From Ectobius pallidus (lineage: Eukaryota; Arthropoda; Insecta; Blattodea; Ectobiidae), in assembly GCA_964059195.1 (NCBI GenBank), contig CAXKWD010000004.1:116763938-116827937 (forward strand): 64,000 nt of DNA. The letters are read 5' to 3'. The position numbers and the translations under genes are program-made. Below the pieces are notes generated by a model. It was not told where the DNA came from, made no database searches, and was given only the letters and a program-made list of their open reading frames with translations. Positions 48,661 to 59,950 of this stretch are shown here, in pieces; the first letter of the stretch is position 1, and every line of letters begins with the position of its first letter.

Positions 48661-50685
48661 TTTATAAACCACTCTGTATAAATAATTTACTTTTACTGTC
48701 ACTTTAACATGGTATAACATTTTTCTATCATTTTCTCGAAACCGCGTCAGCGATTTGAACGGAAGTTATAAGCCAGATTCGAGTGCTCAAATTCGAGCTT
48801 GAAGTCTTTGGTGGCTAACAATAACAGCTAACAGCTAGAAGTTTTATTAATATTTGAAAATTTCACAAACTATCGTCTTATCATAATGTTTATTCGTGAG
48901 AATATTTGAACATTCTCTGATAAATGCCCTTCAGAGATTGAGATTGCCATGATTTTTAACAATTCCTAAAAATATCTTCATTTTATATTGGTTATTCATT
49001 AACATAAAGAAATTATCGTTGCGCTTCGGAAATGAATTGTTTTGAACGAAATGATTAAGGATATAGAATCATAGCAATTTAAATATTATATATATGTACC
49101 TTTTTTCCTATAGCCTAGCCCCTAAATATGCTATACATACTTCAACGAAGACTGAGAGAGCAATGTTCAAAAGAATGAAAAGTGATGAACACAGATGCAT
49201 TGGCAAGAAAAAATTTACTGGATAGACTTTATACCATAAATAAAGAGAAGTGACGAAAATATGAAATTTGTTGGTTCTGTGATTTTTAACTTTATGAGCA
49301 CTTCTACTAGGCCTATTGCTAAAAAGGTCATGACCAGTCGCAGCTTGTGTTTTAAAACGAAACTGTGCTGCAGATAATCATCATTTCATAGGCCTTTATA
49401 ATTTTTTTTAAGTTTTAAGTTCACTTATAACATAACAAAGAGTGTATAAGAATTATTTATATGGGCGTTTAAAATTAAAAGGATTTGAGGCTATAAATGT
49501 TACACAACTTAATGTCAGTAGGTCAGTTTAATTGTGTTTTTAAGAAAAATTGATGAAAATCCTGTTTTCTTGCCTAGTCTGTAATAAAAGCACAGTACTG
49601 CACATTCTCCCAAAGCCAAGATATGTTTAGAAAAATGATTATGCTGAACATTCCGTACATCAGAGACGCAAATCCTTCTGTTTTCATACACTTTCACGTT
49701 AAATTTTCTCGTATACCCGCTACCTTTAGCATGTTGACTGATTTAAGTTTAGAGTAGGTCTACCTTACTCTTTAACTGTCACTTACTCCTCCAAAGAAAT
49801 GCTTGAAACAGATATCTTTAACAGATCAGGTACAGAATTCGCCAAGTTGTTTCACTATACAATACGCGCATTTAAGAAATGCAACACATAAACATGAGTG
49901 CTTTGCGTACCACCGGAGAAACTACAATTGCACCAGCTGTCAAAAAGATTAATTTCTGTTGTAGAAAGTACAGAGGGTCGCAACTGCTTAACGTAATAGA
50001 CTGTGGTGTCTTTCGTTCATGACTTATACTGTTTACTTCAGATAAAAATTCAGCTTTCGGTCACTGCCTAACGTATTGAAATTCTACATTTATTTAAATT
50101 TATACGTTAATAGTCAACTCACAATAAATTCGTTGGTACTACTGGTCTTGGAAATCCTTGATTGTGCAATTCCCCTTTCTTAACTGATCCTCTTTCTATT
50201 TCTTCTTGCAGATTCAGATTTATAAGCTGTTTATTCCACATTTAAGTGATGAAAATGTTTTTCATCTGTCCGTGAAAACATTCCATTATGCGTTATATAT
50301 CCATGGAAACCATTAAGATCAACTGCTTATCGTAGAATCCTTCGATAATAATTAATATAGAAGTGAAAAAGAGACATTACACAGGATTATCCCTTGCTAC
50401 CATGAGTTGAATGGATTTTTCTATACTCAAACTCTGATTGGATTAAACTGGATGGAATGATTTTTATAAATATTGCGGAACCATTTTCTAATCATTGATA
50501 TTCACTTGAAATTATGTTCTAAATCAATATTATTAATGTTATGAAACAGAATTTAACAGAAAAATGAAATTGGCATTATAAATTTATAGTGACATCCTAA
50601 TCAATTTTATTCTTCGTTTCAATTTCATAATATTATTATTTTCTAATCTGCTGTTATTTTGTATTATATATTGTTGTTAAAACCC
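48661..50685. repeat. Left member of a segmental duplication with 57216-60964; no gene
   Basis: Order and sequence match 57216-58395 and 60095-60960, including atgtttattcgtgagaatat, ccaaagcca near 49610 and ttgcgtaccaccggag. The right copy has an extra 1.7 kb at about 58395-60095. I see no gene. Confidence 0.65.
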
Positions 50686-51022
50686 ACGGAGGGGGCAGAA
50701 TCGGGTTGGGAAAGACCCTAAGCACGTAAACCACAAGTCCGGACCCATTGGACCAACCCCTGGTAATGGGATGATTGGAATGCCTAAGCCCCCACCCGAG
50801 CAGATTCCACTCCGAGCCCCCACGGAACTCTCCAACATCCATGAAAATCCTGTAACTAACCACGTGCACCACGCTTCCAGGGTCCGTCATGTAGGACCGT
50901 GCGCCACGCCCTCGGTCCCTCACAGAGAACACGTTGGTTCGCGGTGCACCATGAGATCCCCACCGGGTACTCAGCACACCACCAGCAACCATATGACCAC
51001 AAGCCACGGGGCAGGACGGGAT
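50686..51022 (-). mobile_element. SINE family 2, truncated by a LINE
   Basis: It has the same far end (acccacggagggggcag) and body as the copy at 60970. It breaks off after aagccacggggcaggacggg, where an R1-like LINE begins. The tRNA-like head is missing. Both copies sit at the same place in duplicated flanks, so the SINE predates the duplication. Confidence 0.75.
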
Positions 51023-52693
51023 GTATTGAACAGATCTCGAACGCAAAGCTAATTGGGCACTAACAATTCTGGAAACTTGGTCCCACAAAGCAAAGCTAAA
51101 GATTTCTAAAACTAAAACAAATGCAATGGTCCTCTAGGGGAAAATAGGAAATCACCCTCCAATCATCAGGATAGGACAAGATCGGATCCCATATGTTCGA
51201 GAAACAAAGTATTTGGGTATAACCTTGCAATGAGGTAATAAATTCACCGCTCATATTCAAAGAATCAGTGCTACAGCTAACAATCTATTTCAGGCCCTAG
51301 CCAGACTTTCTGGACAGCAGTGGGGATACAAATTCACTAACTACCGTGTACCTTACTCTGCTATTTTTGAGGCTATTGTCTCGAACGCTGCAAACGCTTG
51401 GGCCACTAAACTTAACACACATCACATCCGTAAACTCAAATCTGCCCAGCGACATTCTCTCTTGCGAATAACTAAAGCCTACTCCACTGTTTCGAATGAT
51501 GCTCTACCAGTCATAGCTGATGTTCTTCTTGTTGATCTCCTGCTTGAGGAAAGGATAGCCAGGTACAAAGTGCGGAAGCAAATTAATTTTCAATTAGGTA
51601 CCCTTCAAATAGGACCAAGGGACTTTGAGAGCTTAGATCGATCACATCTATATGAACGCATACACTCACAGTTAATAGATATTTGGCAGCAAAAATGGGT
51701 AGTTGCCCAAAACGGTAGCATCACTCGTTACTTTTTCCCAGGTATCAGAAATAGACTTAAATGTCATGGATTAAATTGGACCACTTATGGCCGGTTTCTA
51801 TAAACTCGCGAATTACCAATGGGTAAATTATCCAATGGACAGAATTTACACAAAAATAACACCACACAAACACAAATAATTTAAAGATAGCAATCACATA
51901 CACTTGTGGCGAGTTTCTAGATAAATGTCCTCTGGGTAAATATGAAAATGACAGAAAAAATGTTCCTACAAACTCGGGCTAGATCTTTCCAAGGGTAAAT
52001 CTTCGGGTTAATTTATCCTTTCATGGATGGCTGGATAAAATTTAACCTTTCATAGGATCAATAGTAATATTTAAACAATGAGAATCAAAGCCTTCTGAAT
52101 TAAATTAACTGTACAACTCCAAGGCCTTGCTCATTATATCATTGTAGGTTAAATGTAACTAATTTGTCCATGGATAATTTACCCATAGGTAATTCACTAG
52201 TTTGTAGAAACCGGGTATTAGTCACACAAGTATTAACTGGCCACGGCAACTTTGCCGCTAACTTAATCCGCTTCAATCTCACAGACGACGATCTATGCGC
52301 TTGTAAGGACAGCGAACCAGACACCATGTACCATATGCTCTATACCTGTCCTCGATATCGAGAAGCTCGACTACTCCTCCACGAAGCCTCTAGGGCAGAG
52401 GAGGAAGCCTGGGCACCGGACCTCACGTTCTGGACGCGTAAAAGCACCTCCCCAGCACTTAAAACCTTTGCAAAAACAGTACTTCTCGAAAAGTCTATAG
52501 TAAATTAACACACCAAAGTAGACGGTCATTTGGCCACTACTCCACTCCGAACGAGGTTTTTTGGGGGGTTTCCTTCGTTCTAAGGCGAATGCCGGACTGG
52601 TCAATAATCTCCTCAAACAGATACATGCACTACAAATCTCTAGAATACATAACTACAAGTCACTAAAAAAACACACTCGGGAAATATAGCACA
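51023..52693 (+). pseudogene. R1-like LINE, RT C-terminus and CCHC tail, interrupted by a MITE
   Basis: The frame from about 51030 reads the end of an R1-type RT: KLKISKTKTNAM, then KYLGITLQ, then RHSLLRITKAYSTVSNDAL (51440-51510). Stops occur near 51133 and 51229. The frame continues to 51784, is interrupted by a MITE (51788-52217), and resumes at about 52218 with VTQVLTGHGNF and the C-terminal CCHC finger CACKDSEPDTMYHMLYTC. A 3' tail to about 52693 contains gaggttttttggggggtttcc. The catalytic part of the RT is missing, so this is a dead 5'-truncated copy. Confidence 0.85.
51785..52220. mobile_element. MITE with about 57-bp terminal inverted repeats and TTA target duplication
   Basis: The element occupies 51788-52217 (430 bp). 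Left end TGGCCGGTTTCTATAAACTC and right end (reverse complement) TACCCGGTTTCTACAAACTA continue matching through gggtaaattatcc for about 57 bp with few differences. TTA occurs on both sides (51785-51787 and 52218-52220). A 3-bp TWA target is typical of PIF/Harbinger elements. Two weaker copies of the end motif lie inside (near 51906 and 51967). It lies inside the R1-like coding frame. Confidence 0.8.
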
Positions 52694-52895
52694 CTAGCTT
52701 AAAAGGCCCGGCGTCGCTCGGGTTTTGTATTTTGTAAATGCGAAAATAACTTATGAAGGACTTTCGATTTTAAAACTTTAAGGTCTTTATATAGGTATTT
52801 AGAATTTAGAATTAGAAGTGCGGAAGAACTACTTATCACACACAAACTATTCCCTCAGAACACGCTAGACAGGCTATAACATATTATAGCTTATA
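52693..52895 (-). mobile_element. Fragment of the GC-hairpin-tail retroelement, reverse copy
   Basis: The reverse complement matches 37440-37575: ttatcacacacaaactattcc, tcataagttattttc, and the hairpin (cccggcgtcgctcggg, one mismatch from the other copy). The rest of the element is absent. Confidence 0.65.
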
Positions 52896-52897
52896 GC

Positions 52898-53060
52898 AGA
52901 TCCCCACGGCTTCGCCCACGATAATGAATCGAAAGATTAACAATTAAGAGCAAATAATTAAAATATTATATTTATTAACACTTTGCACGCGAAACATTCA
53001 TAGGTGTAAACTAAACGATTGATAGGCCTAATTAATGAAACAGCTATAAATCCGGCTTTG
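52898..53060 (+). mobile_element. Fragment of the GC-headed retroelement
   Basis: ccccacggcttcgcccacg followed by attatatttattaacac matches the head of 40488-41240. The continuation is diverged. Confidence 0.55.
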
Positions 53061-53229
53061 AAGTGAATTGAAAAACGTAGAAAACATACAATACTGTTAA
53101 AGCATAGAAAAATTTGTCCTTAATATATAATTGTAAAATGAATATTTGTATAAAGGCAATTAATAAAAGCCATGCGAGTAAGTCCTGGCTTTTATTAAAG
53201 ATGCCAGGATAAAAGAAATAAAGGACGAC

Positions 53230-53231
<2 letters not shown>

Positions 53232-53300
<69 letters not shown>

Positions 53301-53307
53301 TGTGTGT
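53232..53307. repeat. (TA)n(TG)n microsatellite
   Basis: Pure TA from 53232 is followed by TG with few interruptions to about 53307, directly joined to an R1-like tail. Confidence 0.9.
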
Positions 53308-53690
53308 GTATCATATGCTGTATATACTTGTCCTCGATATCGAGAAGCTCGACTACTCCACCACGAAGCCTCTAGGGCAGAGGAGGAAGCCTGGGCACCG
53401 GACCTCACGTTCTGGACGCGTAAAACCACCTCCCCAGCACTTAAAACCTTTGCAAAAACAGCACTTCTCGAAAAGTCTATAGCCTAGTGAATTAACACAC
53501 CAAAGTAGACAGTCATTTGGCCACTACTCCAGTCCGAACGAGGTTTTTGAGGGGTTTCCCTCGTTCTAAGGCGAATGCCGAACAGGTCAATAATCCCCTC
53601 AAACATATACACGCACTACAAATCTCCAGAATACATAACTACTAGTCACTAAAAAAACACACTCGTGAAATATAGCACATAAGACCTATC
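53308..53690 (+). pseudogene. R1-like LINE 3' end, second copy
   Basis: This matches 52330-52693 closely, from the end of the CCHC finger (tcctcgatatcgagaagctc) through the 3' tail (cgaggtttttgaggggtttcc) to gaaatatagcac. All upstream LINE sequence is replaced by the microsatellite. The two copies differ at scattered positions. Confidence 0.8.
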
Positions 53691-54440
53691 CACACTTAGG
53701 TCTATCCTGCGCCAAAATACAAAGACACAAGTACACAGCCTAGACACGTCACACCATCAACATCCCCTACGGATGCACATAAGGGAACAATAGGTATACA
53801 CACATCACATATGTTTACCAAAATTTGTTTGACCAGAGGTTTAGGCTTAATTGCTTGGCACTCCGGGGGTAAGGGTGGGCACAAAAAAAAGTAGATATTC
53901 CTATTAGGAGTAGACCCTGAAACACAACAGAAAATAGACGCTGGATTGAAGCTAATATCCCTTCCTTTCGTGGCGTGGTAGAGTCGCGGAACATGTGCGT
54001 TCTAGTGTTGCATAGTTAACTGCACAGACAATTAACTCCATTGCCATGAGCCAGAGACGAAACAGCAATTGATGCAATGGAAGCGTAAGGGCAAACCACT
54101 TTCGAAGAGTGCCCTCAACTGGCAAGAATATGGCGACAGTGTTATTATAAGAAAAGGGGAGAGCCTCATCCTCATCCACTGTCTGGAATTTGAATTAACA
54201 TATCTGGCGACACCTTAGGCTCTTACATCTTCAGTTGAAAAGAAATCTTCAGAAATATGACGAAAGGTGAGCTCACGCAGCATGTCAACGCACGTTCTCA
54301 TACATCCGAGAACCTACTGCTAGCATTGATCAGATGGGATTCACATTAATGCTACACCCACTATACCCTCCCGACTTGGCACATAATCACCAAGGCTAAT
54401 GCTATACCTGGTGACTATCATTTGTTCGGGGCCACATGCA
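53691..54440. other. Unassigned stretch; no gene
   Basis: This is slightly less AT-rich than the array. A stretch at 53880-53960 (attcctattaggagtagacc, then ctgaaacacaac) has a relative at 61880-61950. Nothing else is recognised. Confidence 0.4.
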
Positions 54441-54959
54441 ATAGGAGCACTTGCCTTTCCAAACGTTCCCCTTCTATATCTGCCTAGATATGGGGTTTAG
54501 CAAATACTTCTATAGAATCTTTTTGAAACTAATTTTATTTGCTTTATTGTGGTAATTTTGTTCCTGATCATTTTGTGCTAAACTCCGCAGGTTTAAAGAT
54601 AGGTTTGAAAAAGTATGAAAAGTTTCGCTTTCTACCCCCGCACATCACCAAAACCCGATGCTACTTTTTAGCGAATTGTTCTGGTCGTTAAGGGAGAAGG
54701 ATACCAAACACTTTACACAAAATAATGTTTTGTTGTTTTGGATGACTGGGGCATACCTACTGCACTATTGGTATATTTTACCTTTAAACTATACATAATC
54801 GCACTTTAACGACAAATACATAATTATGCGTTGATATACGAGCCGTTACGACATGAATATACGGCTGTGATAAAATACAAATTCCATTACATTACCTAAA
54901 AAGGCTGAACAAATCCCTGCTGTAGACTATATTGTTATAGTATATTGCGATACAAGTGC
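54441..54959. repeat. Array background matching the BEL target region
   Basis: It parallels 16010-16553 and then 36461-36580 without any insert, so it shows the uninterrupted form of the BEL target site (aatcgcactttaacgac against accgcat/cgcatattaacgac). Confidence 0.6.
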
Positions 54960-55285
54960 CGTAAGGCATGATTACGGACCGAGGAAATAGTTTGAGCGCC
55001 GACTGTTTTCAATTTTCCGAGATCCGTAATGCGCTTACGGCACGTGTATTGCATGCTATTTTTTGCACGATGATTATTTATATCAATTTAATTATATTAA
55101 TAGTAATCGTTTGTCCTGGGGGCCATGTCCATAAAGGCTTGTATTATGAAGTGTATCGTAATGAATTATGACGTAAGTAATTTAACCGCATCGCAACGCC
55201 CTTAGCAACAAGACTGTGTGGGACTGTCACCTTACGATCCACGGCAACAACGTTCGTAAGTACCACTAATTAGTTAAGGAGTGCA
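54960..55285 (-). repeat. Dispersed repeat, inverted partner of 42420-42855
   Basis: The matching blocks are given under the partner. This copy ends directly against the core of array unit F. It contains short palindromes (ccgtaatgcgcttacgg). Confidence 0.5.
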
Positions 55286-55289
55286 AAAA

Positions 55290-57215
55290 AATATTATTTC
55301 ACCCTTCCTTCTTGGCTGCAGTCGAGTTCAGTCAGATTGTTCAACTGCATTTCCAGAGCCTGCGAACGTGGACGCGAAGGGTAGGATTTTCTGTTATTCC
55401 TTTGAAATTAAATATGATTCCTAACATCACATAAATTACAGTGAATATGAAATTGCAAAGGAATAACAGACATTAGGCTCCGTTATCCCTGCTGTGTATT
55501 AAACAAAGCAGCGATTCACCAAAGACCAGTTCTTTTTAATTAAATCGTGTTTGATACACGATATACAATATCCAAATGAGAGAATGGGTATTGTAAGTGA
55601 AAATTTAATATCCCATTATATTAATTTAAATGTTTATGTCTTTGCACCAATTTGCCAAAATAGTCCATAATAGCTAATAGCTAAATTTGAAGAATTTACT
55701 TTGAGATCTGGTCTTTGGTCCTATGGATGTTTTATTTACTTGTATACTTTTCAATGAACACACAGTAATATGGAAAATACCCTTCTTCTTCCACTGTCTT
55801 CTCCAGCACACATTTTCCTTCTTATGCAGTCACCTCCGGCGTTGTATTCTCACTTCTTCCGTCCAATTGTAGATCCCACTGCATCTGCTGGCCAGCATTT
55901 CATTAATCGTTGTCAAGGTTCAGAAATGTAATTTTTTTGTATCCTGCAGAAATGAGGAGTCCATTGTAAATATCACACTTGCATACAGAATACAGAGGGG
56001 GTATCAATTCCCTAAAGCATTTACATCAAATTTGGATACTTTTCAGATTGTGATAATTAATTCAATTCTTTAAACGCTGCATTTAAAACATTTGCATTTA
56101 CTAGGCCTGCGATGATCATATGTGCAGAGTTCGTATTTTGCCATACCTTTTCCTCATGATATTGTTAAATCTGTGGTCTCCCCTGAAGATCGAAATCTCC
56201 ATTTGCTTTCTAATATCTCAGTACATATTTAGATTTGTATCAGTAATGTATTTACTACATATTTACGTGTTAATATCTATAATTTTTTTAATGTAATTTT
56301 TGTTATTTCTATTCCCAAAGACGCATTCCGTTTCCGTGGTAATTTTTGTGAAAATATAACGCATTGTTAAAGCTCGTAAAACAGTAGGTTTCGCTTAACT
56401 AGCCTCCGAATAAAGCGTTGCTCATAGAATTTAGCGTCATTCACTCCCTATCTATTCCAATTAGGGAGTGATTTCTTCGTAATAGTTACATTGTACCCCT
56501 GAAAGTTCCTCATTTGAGCTATTTTCTACGTATTTTTCATGTAGGCCTACAAATGCTTTTCGGGATAAAACTTTTAATAATTTTTCGATAACTATATTGT
56601 CTCTTATATCAAGAATTTGAGGTGGATTAATTTGTAGAGTAAAGTATTTTTTTGTCCTTTTAAATTTTGTATTTTTACTTCTCTAACCGTACCAAAGTGT
56701 TATAGGTACAAAAAGATTTGTGTTCGATCCTGAAATTCGATGTCGAGTTTTTATTATATATATGCGTTTTGAGGTTCCCTGAGTCTAACTATAAAATCTT
56801 CAGAAATGCTTACGTGTGTGTGTGTGTGTGTTTGTGTATGCCGGCGTTTCTTTGTCGAGGAAAGGAAAATCGTTCAAAAAAACATGAAAATATTTTATTT
56901 AGGTTAAATATTTTTTGGGAATGTGACGTGTTGTGGCGACGAATGTCTCTTACTTTTAATTCTACTGTACATTACGATTTTTTTACCTAGAGTTTCTCGG
57001 AATCGGCTCCAACCTTGTTGTGTAAATCTTGTACATTTTATTAAGAATTTAGATCTACAGTATTTATATCAAACCCTTATTTTTTCTTGGAACGAAAGTA
57101 ATCAGCCAGTTGTTAACAATGTAAGTTTTGAAGCTAGTATTATACTACAACATGACGGTGGAACAACTGATAACGCACACCTTGCAATGCGGCCTCTTAT
57201 TATATAACCTATTTT
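55290..57215. repeat. Tandem-array unit F
   Basis: It holds the same landmarks as unit E: core, gatctggtctttggtccta block at 55706, acceptor-like border at 55943, TG-rich block near 56815. In the exon-like block an extra stop appears in one frame, so no long product is possible. Confidence 0.75.
55300..55529. repeat. Array core, copy F
   Basis: The invariant block is at 55353-55380. The long arms are intact. In the second hairpin one base pair is lost (atccctg) and a neighbouring G-U becomes C-G. Confidence 0.7.
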
Positions 57216-58395
57216 ATAAACCACTCTGTAACATAATTTACTTTTACTGTCACTTTAACATGGAATAACATTTTTCTATGATTTTCTCGAAAGCCGCATT
57301 AACGACTTGAATGGAAGTTATAAGCCAGATTCGTGTGCACAAATTCGGGCTTTAATTCTTTGGTGGCTAACAATAACAGCTCACAGCTAGAAGTTTCATT
57401 AATATTTGAAAAATTCACAGACTATCGTCTAATCATAATGTTTATTCGTGAGAATATGTGAACTTATTCTGATAAATGCCCTTGACAGATTGAGATTGTT
57501 ATGATTTTTAACAATTCCCAAAAATACCATTATTTTATATGGGTTATTCACTAACGTAAAGAAATTTTCGTTGCACTTCGGAAATGAATTGTTTTGAACG
57601 AAATGATATCGGATATATAGTCATAGAAATTTAAATATGCTATATATCTGTATCTTATTTCCTATATCCCCTAAATATGCTATATATACTTCAACCGTTA
57701 TTGAGAGCGCAAATTTCAAAAGAACATACATATACTATATAAAGAGAAGATATGAAAATATGAAACTTGTTGGTTCTGTGATTTTTAACTTTTTGAGCAC
57801 TTCTACTAATGCTAAAAGTCGCTGCTCGTGGCTTAAAACGAGGCTCTGCTGCAGATAATTATCATTTCATAGGCCTGCATTTAGATTAAAAAAAAGTTTT
57901 AAGTCCACTTATGATACAGGCTAATAAAGAGGGTATAAGAATGATTTATATAAGCGTTTAAAATTAAAAGGATTCGACAGCGTTGACGTTATAAATGTAA
58001 CACAACTTAATACCGGTAGGCCTATTGTATTGTGTCTTTAAGAAAAATTTATGAACATCCTATTTTCTTGCCTAGTCTGTAATAAAAGTACAGTACTGCA
58101 CATTTTCCCAAAGCCAACATATGTTTAGAAAAATAATTATGCTGAACATTCCAAACATCAGGTACGCCGATCCTTCTGTTTTCTTACACGTTCACATTAA
58201 ATTTTCTTGTATACTCGCATTTTTTTACCGCTACGTTTAGCCTGTTGACTGATTTAAGTTTAGAGTAGGTCTACCTAACTCTTTAACTGTAACTTTCTCC
58301 TCCAAAGATCTGCTTAGAACGAGTCTCTTTAACAGATCATATACAGAATTCGCCAAGTTGCTTCACAATACAATACGCGCATTTAAGAAATTCTC
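57216..58395. repeat. Right member of the segmental duplication with 48661-49880; no gene
   Basis: Collinear with 48661-49880 up to acgcgcatttaagaaat. The two copies then part: the right copy gains unrelated sequence until 60095. Confidence 0.65.
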
Positions 58396-58802
58396 CCACA
58401 CGACAATACATCATCCTACAACTGATGCTCGACACATTGTGGAATTATAGCACAATCATATCTGGAAAGGAGCAAAGCCCAATAGTGCATGCACAGTCAG
58501 GTTTAACAATAACGTACCTTCTCTCTGAGTGAGATAGCGAATATTTCAGCACTCGAAAGTGTAGTTTCTAGTTTTCCCGGAAAGAGCACTACAAAATACG
58601 TTGCCTTCCAGACTGTTGCATAACGGCTAGCATTCGAAGAGATTATGACTAATGCTATGATGCACAAATCGATTAATAAAAAAGTGTTAGGGCCTAATAC
58701 TGGTCTTCTATGTAAGAGGTTATCTAGTAGGCGGTCACATACTTCGGAGTACAGGCTCTAAAAATGGTTAGGACTGAGATTTTAGAGAAAATAATTGAAC
58801 AA
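58396..58802. other. Extra sequence in the right duplication copy; no gene
   Basis: Not present at the matching point of the left copy. 58690-58760 carries a tctagtaggcggtcacat stretch like the array landmark near 5910 and 13540, so part of it is array sequence. Confidence 0.4.
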
Positions 58803-59258
58803 ATTATTTTTCGTTTATGTAGAAAATCTTTTCGGGTTTGCAGCCAGGTGAGAAGTTTGTTGTGGTCCAACGATTCCGAGGCTGACGCTGCCTCCATCCT
58901 CAGGGAATCTCAAGTGTCGAGTTTTAACATGTAGGGGATATATATACCAACCCGTGTTGGGCGGAGTCGACCAATCAGGGAGCAGCTGTTCTGTTTTCGG
59001 TCCTTTTCCGGGCCAACGGGCCAAAGGACCGAAAACAGAACAGCTGCTCCCTGATTGGTCGACTCCGCCCAACACGGGTTGGTATATATATCCCCTACAT
59101 GTTAAAACTCGACACTTGAGATTCCCTGAGGATGGAGGCAGCGTCAGCCTCGGAATCGTTGGACCACAACAAACTTCTCACCTGGCTGCAAACCCGAGAA
59201 GATTTTCTACATAAGATTTGCCAGGAAAACCTCAAATCTTACATTATTTTTTGTTTAT
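58803..59258. mobile_element. Penelope-type fold-back element, near-perfect hairpin
   Basis: Arms 58819-59006 and 59023-59210 are exact reverse complements apart from one mismatch that I found, around a 16-bp spacer. The outer sequence (aacccgagaagattttc and the ccaggaaaacct extension) resembles the terminal copies of the Penelope-like element at 6742-7733. Flanks attatttttcgtttat (58803-58818) and attattttttgtttat (59243-59258) form a 16-bp target duplication with one mismatch. No RT is present. Confidence 0.85.
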
Positions 59259-59778
59259 TACGACAAGATGTTCCATCATCTTTTAAAAGACGGTTACAGT
59301 AGATTGTTTGGACTGTCCTTGCCAGGTTGGCAGTCATTTTTAATCTGTAAACTCATACACGAAAACTTTAAAAGTGGCGTTTCCTCAAAACTTTATTTTT
59401 ACATTTTCGGAACCTTCCAAGCGCATGATATATTTACAGTTTTAATGAAAGTCTCCACTTTGTGAGCTATGCGGACGGAATCTTAAACATTAATGACATA
59501 GTTATTCTTTCAGTTTATTTCTTAAGAGAGGCGCTAGATTTAAATACATTCTTATATAGGAAAGATCGATAACTTTAATTTTGTTTGGAACAAATTCCTC
59601 TTTCTAGAGAGCCCTACAAGAAGAAATATATCTTAGACCTGTCAAAATAATTAGCGGAGTATTAATATGCCACTGAATTTTCGAAATGTTGACATATTTT
59701 AAGAATTTCAAGTTGCAATACATTGAGATTTGACAATTAACACTATTCCTTAATATTTGCTTATCAAACTACACCGTC
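59259..59778. other. Array background; no gene
   Basis: 59430-59640 parallels 13790-14060 (cacttt...gagct.tgcgga, then ttttgtttggaacaa). No gene is supported. Confidence 0.45.
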
Positions 59779-59779
59779 A

Positions 59780-59950
59780 AACTGACTGAGTTGGCCGAGT
59801 GGTAACGACATGGATTCGTATTCTGGAGGTTCCTGGATCAAATCGCGGAGCCGGCCGGTTAGACATGGATTTTTTTTTATTTTTTATTTTTATGTGAGTG
59901 CGCGATTGTCAAGGATTCACAAATCTGTAGTTCTGCTGACGCTGGTCTAT
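59780..59950 (+). mobile_element. tRNA-like SINE head, family 3
   Basis: gagttggccgagtggtaacg (59788 on, A-box-like) and ggatcaaatcgc (about 59834, B-box-like) are spaced as in a tRNA-derived polymerase III promoter, followed by a T-rich run. It does not fold into a full tRNA with a matching acceptor stem, so I call it SINE-like. The 3' end is uncertain. Confidence 0.5.

Noticed and set aside
50654..51088. Frames of 93-144 residues
   Set aside because: SINE family 2 body, truncated by a LINE. Not coding.
53232..53487. Frames with runs of Cys-Val and Tyr-Ile
   Set aside because: Produced by the (TA)n(TG)n microsatellite and the joined LINE tail.
58815..59214. Two mirrored 86-residue frames on opposite strands
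   Set aside because: They are the two arms of the hairpin element, so the same sequence is read twice. Not a gene.
59780..59860. Candidate tRNA-Ser/Leu gene
   Set aside because: Boxes are present, but the arms do not pair into a full tRNA. SINE-like.
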